A DNA stretch of 10,650 bases, taken from NCBI GenBank assembly GCA_013329295.1, contig DUKP01000179.1:1-10650 (forward strand), written 5' to 3'. Made by a program: the position numbers and the translations under genes. Numbering within the stretch: position 1 is the stretch's first letter; every line of letters begins with the position of its first letter. The notes under the pieces were generated by a model. That model worked only from the letters and a program-made list of their open reading frames with translations. It ran no database searches and had not been told where the DNA came from. Below, one piece after another: positions 7,196 to 10,650 of this stretch. The DNA is from Candidatus Poseidoniaceae archaeon. Its GTDB lineage: Archaea; Thermoplasmatota; Poseidoniia; Poseidoniales; Poseidoniaceae.

Positions 7196-8095
7196 TTATT
7201 CCATTTCTAATTCATCAGAATCAAGAGATAAAAATTTAGTTTCAATAATTTGTTCTTTTGGCACCATTCTTACAATTACAGATTTTAATCTTTCAACTGA
7301 ATTCTTGAGAATACTTGGTATTACAATTACAACTGCAGGCCCTGAACCTGATAATCCTGAAGCTCTTGCGCCATTAATAAAAGCATCATTAGAAATTTTT
7401 CTACCTTGTATGTCATTAGTAACCGAGCAAACGGCTCTGCCATTCATGGTTAAACAATTGAACACCTCGCCTTGTTGTAAAGCAATTAACGCTTTTTCAA
7501 ATTCTTGATACATTGGTACAAAGTCTTCTAATTGAGGCCTACTTGTTCTAGCATCTCGAGTGACGATTAAGACTATCCAGTCATCTGAGTTTGGTCCAGG
7601 TCCCTCCATAATAACTCCAGATGTTATATCTTCAGCATTAGCATCAATTAACTTCCATCCTTTGGTTAGACAAGCCCAGGAATCATCTATTGAACCGGTG
7701 ATTGAAACTCCTGCATTAATTTGAGATTGTGAAGATAAACTTACAATTTCAGCATCTTCTAATTCTGTGCTAGTTGCTTCACAAAGAGCTTTAATTGCAG
7801 CAATTGAAACTGCTGCACTTGATTTAAGACCTCTATTTTGAGGTATTTTTGAGGCTACAGCCCAGTGAATATCTTGCATTTCTAATCCTTCAGGCAAGGA
7901 TAAATTATTTCCAACCCATGTTTCAACTACAGATTTTAGTAGATTATCGGAGTCATTTAGTTCTCTCTTACTTGGTTTATCAAGGGCTTTGACTATTACT
8001 GGAAGGTCGAGTGACAATGATGCACCATATCCTGTTCCAGCAGCATGTAATAAACTACAAGCGCCATGAGCTTGTCCAGTGCCTATTACTGCCAT
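7196..8095 (-). CDS. aroK: Shikimate kinase, archaeal GHMP-kinase type
   Basis: This enzyme phosphorylates shikimate to shikimate 3-phosphate with ATP. At 299 residues it belongs to the archaeal GHMP-superfamily enzyme, unrelated to the bacterial P-loop AroK. The N-terminus (GQAHGACSLLHAAGTGYGAS) fits the archaeal family pattern. The GHMP ATP-binding motif is IPQNRGLKSSAAVSIAA at about 84-100. GSIDDSWACL at 134-143 matches the family's central motif, and GARASGLSGSGPAVV at 242-256 is the glycine-rich C-terminal motif. Homoserine kinase is a related alternative, but the N-terminal pattern and position in the aro operon favour shikimate kinase. The start is ATG at 8095, one base after the TGA of 3-dehydroquinate synthase II, with AAAGGAGGT 5 bases upstream. 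Confidence 0.94.
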   Translation of the reverse strand: MAVIGTGQAHGACSLLHAAGTGYGASLSLDLPVIVKALDKPSKRELNDSDNLLKSVVETWVGNNLSLPEGLEMQDIHWAVASKIPQNRGLKSSAAVSIAAIKALCEATSTELEDAEIVSLSSQSQINAGVSITGSIDDSWACLTKGWKLIDANAEDITSGVIMEGPGPNSDDWIVLIVTRDARTSRPQLEDFVPMYQEFEKALIALQQGEVFNCLTMNGRAVCSVTNDIQGRKISNDAFINGARASGLSGSGPAVVIVIPSILKNSVERLKSVIVRMVPKEQIIETKFLSLDSDELEME

Positions 8096-8096
8096 A

Positions 8097-9113
8097 TCAT
8101 ACCTCCTTTGAATTAATTGAAACTTTGTTACCTATGTGGCGTGTATGTTCTGAATCGTGACAAAGAATAGAGTCACCAGTTTTCAAATCTGTCACTGATT
8201 TCACCTCGCCAACTCGAGACAGGATGCGTACGGTCTCCGCCTGTTGAAGAAAGATAGAATTAGATATGTGATAGTCATTTTCCCAACAAATACGTAAGAA
8301 TGGGCGTTTTTCGATTTTTAGTCGGCCGATTATTGCAGGTCTAGTTGAGCCGTTTTCAGTAACTAGCATAACCTCATCTCCTGAAATTAATTCTGACAGG
8401 TATTTTGTATTCCCATTAGCCATTAAGATATAGGAGTGCGGAGGTCCTGCATTTACTCTAAATGGTCTTGAAGGAACAAATTCAGACTCCAAAACTTCAC
8501 CGTGAACCAAAGCCAATGATGAGGAACTGGAACCAATTAACATACCTTCACCATGAGAGATTAAGCATGTGAGATCGATGCAGTATCTTTCTCCTGTCCC
8601 TCCAGATTCTATTTTAGTTATCTTTGATGTGGTCAGTTGTAATTCTGAAAAGGAATCTTCTACAATCTCTATTACGTTATTTTGACTTTCAAGTCTTTGA
8701 GATTTAGCAATTTCACAAGCTTGAATTAAACTGGTTTCATTTTCAATTACGATTGCTCCAACACCTTTTTCGAGTGCAAATGCAATTCCATTGACCTCTT
8801 TTTCATCAGTTACTATTACAGCAATACTTGTTCCAGTACCTTCACATTCAGAAATTAGATTTTCGACAGGAATCATTTTCCAACTAGAGAATTCAAGGAT
8901 TATCCAACTTAACAAACCAATTTTTCCTCTAACAATATCGTATGTATTGCTGTCGTTAACAGAGAAAAGTTGTCCGGTTATCGAACCATCTTCAATCAAT
9001 TTGTCATCAACCAAGCAAAAATTTGTATTACTGTCATTAGATAATATTTTGTCAAATACAGCATTTTTCTTTGATGGTGCCGAATTTACTCGACAGTCAC
9101 ACCAAACCTGCAT
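8097..9113 (-). CDS. aroB': 3-dehydroquinate synthase II (archaeal type)
   Basis: This enzyme converts 2-amino-3,7-dideoxy-D-threo-hept-6-ulosonate (ADH) to 3-dehydroquinate by NAD-dependent oxidative deamination and cyclisation, the second step of the archaeal route. The 338-residue product is near the family's usual length. The C-terminal two-thirds is strongly recognisable: GGTGERYCIDLTCLISHGEG at 171-190 followed by MLIGSS, SRPFRVNAGPPHSYIL at 215-230, TKYLSELISGDEVMLV at 236-251, RLKIEKRPFL at 264-273 and AETVRI at 292-297. The N-terminal third is more diverged, and the stretch before the conserved block is rich in Asp, Asn and Ser. The ATG at 9113 follows the ADH synthase stop by 9 bases, with GGTGAT close upstream. 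It is unrelated to the bacterial AroB fold, and its pairing with ADH synthase confirms the archaeal pathway. Confidence 0.95.
   Translation of the reverse strand: MQVWCDCRVNSAPSKKNAVFDKILSNDSNTNFCLVDDKLIEDGSITGQLFSVNDSNTYDIVRGKIGLLSWIILEFSSWKMIPVENLISECEGTGTSIAVIVTDEKEVNGIAFALEKGVGAIVIENETSLIQACEIAKSQRLESQNNVIEIVEDSFSELQLTTSKITKIESGGTGERYCIDLTCLISHGEGMLIGSSSSSLALVHGEVLESEFVPSRPFRVNAGPPHSYILMANGNTKYLSELISGDEVMLVTENGSTRPAIIGRLKIEKRPFLRICWENDYHISNSIFLQQAETVRILSRVGEVKSVTDLKTGDSILCHDSEHTRHIGNKVSINSKEV
8101..8109 (-). promoter_or_regulatory. Ribosome binding site of the shikimate kinase gene, inside aroB'
   Basis: AAAGGAGGT on the minus strand is a near-perfect match to the 16S rRNA tail, 5 bases before the ATG at 8095. 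It is formed by the last sense codons of 3-dehydroquinate synthase II (Lys-Glu-Val), so ribosomes leaving that gene can reinitiate directly. Confidence 0.75.
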
Positions 9114-9122
9114 CTAATCACC

Positions 9123-9920
9123 TTACAAAGAGCACTTTTCAATTGCCTGCTCAACCGATGAGTTTTGGTGCACAATCATTACAATCGCTTTGGCAATTGC
9201 AGTTATATTTTCGTGGGCAAAAATTTGTCTACCCATACAAACACCGGCGCCACCTGATTCAATCGATTCTTTTACCATGGTGAGGATTTCTTTGCTATTG
9301 CCAGTAGATGGGCCTCCAGCAACAAGTAGAGGAATCGGTGCAGCCTTACAAACTTGAGAAAAACTATCTTTGTCACCTGTCCAAACGGTTTTTGCTACAT
9401 CACATCCAAGTTCAAAAGCAATTCTTGCCGCATGAGCGTATCCTTTGGTAGAATCTGATTTCATTAAATTTACATTTTCACCTCGAACATATACCATGCC
9501 CAATACTGGAACATCATTAAGATAGGCTTCAGTAGTAATATGGCCCATTCTTTCAAGCATTGCTGACTCCTTTTTGCTGCCTATATTAAGTTGACAAGAA
9601 ACCCCAACTGCTCCTCTCATAATTGCTTCATCTACATCTCCAACTAAGACTTTGTTACTCTGATTTTTCCCACCGTGTCGAGTGGATGCCGATAGATGAG
9701 CGATCATGCTGGTTTTCGTTCCTTCACAAAGGTGGCTGAATTTATCTACTACGCCTTTGTGAGCAACTATTACATCAACTTCTCCAGCGATAAGTGAATT
9801 GATTGTTGACTCAATATCTTCAAGTCCTCGACTTGGAAAATCAGTGACTCCATGGTCAATTGGCACCCAAACACCCCTGCCGTTCGGTAAAATTTCCGAC
9901 AGGATTTCTTGCTTCCCCAT
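9123..9920 (-). CDS. aroA': 2-amino-3,7-dideoxy-D-threo-hept-6-ulosonate (ADH) synthase
   Basis: This enzyme joins L-aspartate semialdehyde with 6-deoxy-5-ketofructose 1-phosphate to give ADH, the first committed step of the archaeal aromatic pathway. The 265-residue product is a class I (DhnA-type) aldolase barrel. Visible motifs are WVPIDHGVT at 18-26 with the catalytic-type Asp22, HLSAST at 75-80, VGVSCQLNIGS at 105-115, GMVYVRGE with Tyr144, and VAKTVWTGD with the likely Schiff-base Lys177. The phosphate-binding loops are AGGPSTGNS (201-209) and MGRQIFAH (229-236). Class I fructose-bisphosphate aldolase is the close paralogue, but the neighbouring 3-dehydroquinate synthase II gene decides for ADH synthase. 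It is the first gene of the operon. The ATG at 9920 lacks a clear ribosome binding site, so the message may have a very short or no leader. Confidence 0.94.
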   Translation of the reverse strand: MGKQEILSEILPNGRGVWVPIDHGVTDFPSRGLEDIESTINSLIAGEVDVIVAHKGVVDKFSHLCEGTKTSMIAHLSASTRHGGKNQSNKVLVGDVDEAIMRGAVGVSCQLNIGSKKESAMLERMGHITTEAYLNDVPVLGMVYVRGENVNLMKSDSTKGYAHAARIAFELGCDVAKTVWTGDKDSFSQVCKAAPIPLLVAGGPSTGNSKEILTMVKESIESGGAGVCMGRQIFAHENITAIAKAIVMIVHQNSSVEQAIEKCSL

Positions 9921-10038
9921 GCTAAGGCCTAAAATCTCTTATTTCTCAATACTTTGCATATCCTTCAAGCAATATTTCTAACATAAGCTATCTAAGTTTA
10001 ATATGATTTCAACCGATGCTTCAAAAGACTAGTTCGCT
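9921..10038. promoter_or_regulatory. Divergent intergenic region, probable promoters of the aro operon and the coiled-coil gene
   Basis: These 118 A+T-rich bases separate two divergent genes and must hold at least the promoter of the five-gene aro operon, since no other gap in that operon exceeds 53 bases. On the minus strand an A+T-rich stretch (AAATAAGAG, about 9938-9946) lies roughly 20-26 bases before the ADH synthase ATG, a spacing that would fit a leaderless archaeal message. A second A+T-rich stretch lies near 9970-9980. I see no clear operator palindrome, riboswitch-like fold or small gene. Confidence 0.5.
9997..10004 (+). promoter_or_regulatory. Candidate TATA box of the coiled-coil gene
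   Basis: TTTAATAT lies about 35-42 bases before the ATG at 10039. Archaeal initiation usually occurs about 25 bases after the box, which would give a leader of roughly 10-15 bases. The match is by eye only, in A+T-rich DNA where such strings arise by chance. Confidence 0.35.
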
Positions 10039-10650
10039 ATGGGTGGTATGATGGAACCGGTGACTATGGCCACAATGGGAGCCCTTGGTGGGGGTTTCTT
10101 ATTTGGCATGTGGTATACATTAGTACGCAGTGATGCGAAATTAAATATGCGCCCTGGAATGTCTGCTGAAGGTCTTAGACAAGACACAGGTGCTCCAAGT
10201 TTTGGTAAGACAAAACAGGAAATAGACCGAAAATTAGCAATTGTTGAGGCTCGAAGAAGAAGGGCGGAATTAGTTGAATCAAAACTAGCTGCTCAAGAAG
10301 CAGAACTTAGAGCTGCTGAGAATGCTAGAAAGTTAGCAGAAGAATCGGAAAAAGCGAGACTACGACGACAACAAGAACGGCTAAGAGCTGAGGAAGAAGA
10401 ACTTTTGAGGCGAGAAACCGAAGAACAGCAAAGAAAAGAGCAGGAAGAATCTGAACGTCAAAGACTTGAAGAAGAGGCTCGTATGTCAAAATTACGTTTG
10501 GAGGAGGAAGAAAGACTTGCCAAAGAACAGGAAGAGTTGCGTCAAGCAGAAATGGCGGCAGCTGAAGAGCAGAGACTTGCTGAGTTGGAGGCGGCTAAAT
10601 TACAAGAAGAAATGGAATCTCGAGCGGCTGCTGAGGCTGCAATGGCTGAA
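10039..10650 (+). CDS. Membrane-anchored charged coiled-coil protein, 3' end cut by the window
   Basis: The frame is open from the ATG at 10039 to the window end (204 codons, no stop). An in-frame TAG at 10030 rules out an earlier start; ATGs at 10048 and 10051 are alternatives. Residues about 8-29 form a Gly/Met-rich hydrophobic segment ending in FLFGMWYTLV, likely a membrane anchor. A short polar linker (to about residue 58) follows, then an uninterrupted Glu/Lys/Arg/Gln/Ala/Leu-rich helix from about residue 59 to the edge, with runs such as EARRRRAELVES and RLRAEEEELLRRE. This composition predicts a long single helix or coiled coil, resembling TolA- or ezrin-like stretches by composition only. 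No enzyme motif is visible in this part, and a C-terminal domain may lie beyond. It shares a divergent promoter region with the aro operon, which does not by itself imply a shared function. Confidence 0.85.
   Translation, partial: MGGMMEPVTMATMGALGGGFLFGMWYTLVRSDAKLNMRPGMSAEGLRQDTGAPSFGKTKQEIDRKLAIVEARRRRAELVESKLAAQEAELRAAENARKLAEESEKARLRRQQERLRAEEEELLRRETEEQQRKEQEESERQRLEEEARMSKLRLEEEERLAKEQEELRQAEMAAAEEQRLAELEAAKLQEEMESRAAAEAAMAE

Noticed and set aside
7196..8095. Calling this GHMP kinase homoserine kinase because of the aspartokinase in the same operon.
   Set aside because: The N-terminal pattern and the DDSWACL-type central motif fit archaeal shikimate kinase, and the gene sits directly between aroB' and aroC.
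9123..9920. Calling this gene class I fructose-bisphosphate aldolase.
   Set aside because: The fold and lysine motif are shared, but the gene heads an operon with 3-dehydroquinate synthase II, shikimate kinase and chorismate synthase, which marks ADH synthase.
1..10650. tRNA or rRNA genes, CRISPR arrays, insertion sequences, attachment sites or a replication origin.
   Set aside because: No spaced repeats, terminal inverted repeats, transposase motifs or RNA-gene-like segments were seen. Nearly all of the sequence is accounted for by protein genes.

Overview
The window most likely comes from a marine planktonic euryarchaeon. Marine Group II (Poseidoniales) or a close relative is my inference. 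The evidence is an archaeal-type aromatic pathway: ADH synthase, 3-dehydroquinate synthase II and a GHMP-family shikimate kinase, in place of the bacterial AroG/AroB/AroK types. The DNA is A+T-rich by eye, genes are packed tightly, strong AGGAGG-type ribosome binding sites occur, and no RNA genes, CRISPR arrays or insertion sequences are visible.

Region 1 (1-4752, + strand) is a four-gene run. It holds the 3' part of a DUF4350-type membrane-anchored protein, a MoxR-family AAA+ ATPase with a Pro/Ala repeat extension at its N-terminus, a DUF58 protein with two N-terminal membrane segments, and an unrecognised protein with about six membrane segments. MoxR, DUF58 and DUF4350 are a recurrent genomic association. 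The likely picture is a membrane-bound complex in which the ATPase remodels or activates partners bound by the DUF58 protein. The actual substrate is unknown.

Region 2 (4754-9920, - strand, read from right to left) is an aromatic amino acid operon: ADH synthase (aroA'), 3-dehydroquinate synthase II (aroB'), archaeal shikimate kinase (aroK), chorismate synthase (aroC) and aspartokinase. The genes are 1-53 bases apart or overlap, and several ribosome binding sites lie inside the preceding gene. In the archaeal route the pathway starts from L-aspartate semialdehyde rather than erythrose 4-phosphate, so an aspartokinase in this operon makes metabolic sense: it opens the branch that supplies the precursor used by ADH synthase. 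Dehydroquinate dehydratase, shikimate dehydrogenase and EPSP synthase are not in the window. Regions 1 and 2 converge with one base between the two stop codons.

Region 3 (9921-10650) begins with a 118-base divergent intergenic stretch that probably holds both promoters. It continues into the 5' part of a + strand gene for a membrane-anchored, extremely charged coiled-coil protein that runs off the window. I see no clear previously undescribed system. The points most worth a second look are the aspartokinase-aro coupling, the divergent chorismate synthase signatures, the repeat-extended MoxR with a DUF58 partner whose metal site looks degenerate, and the coiled-coil protein.
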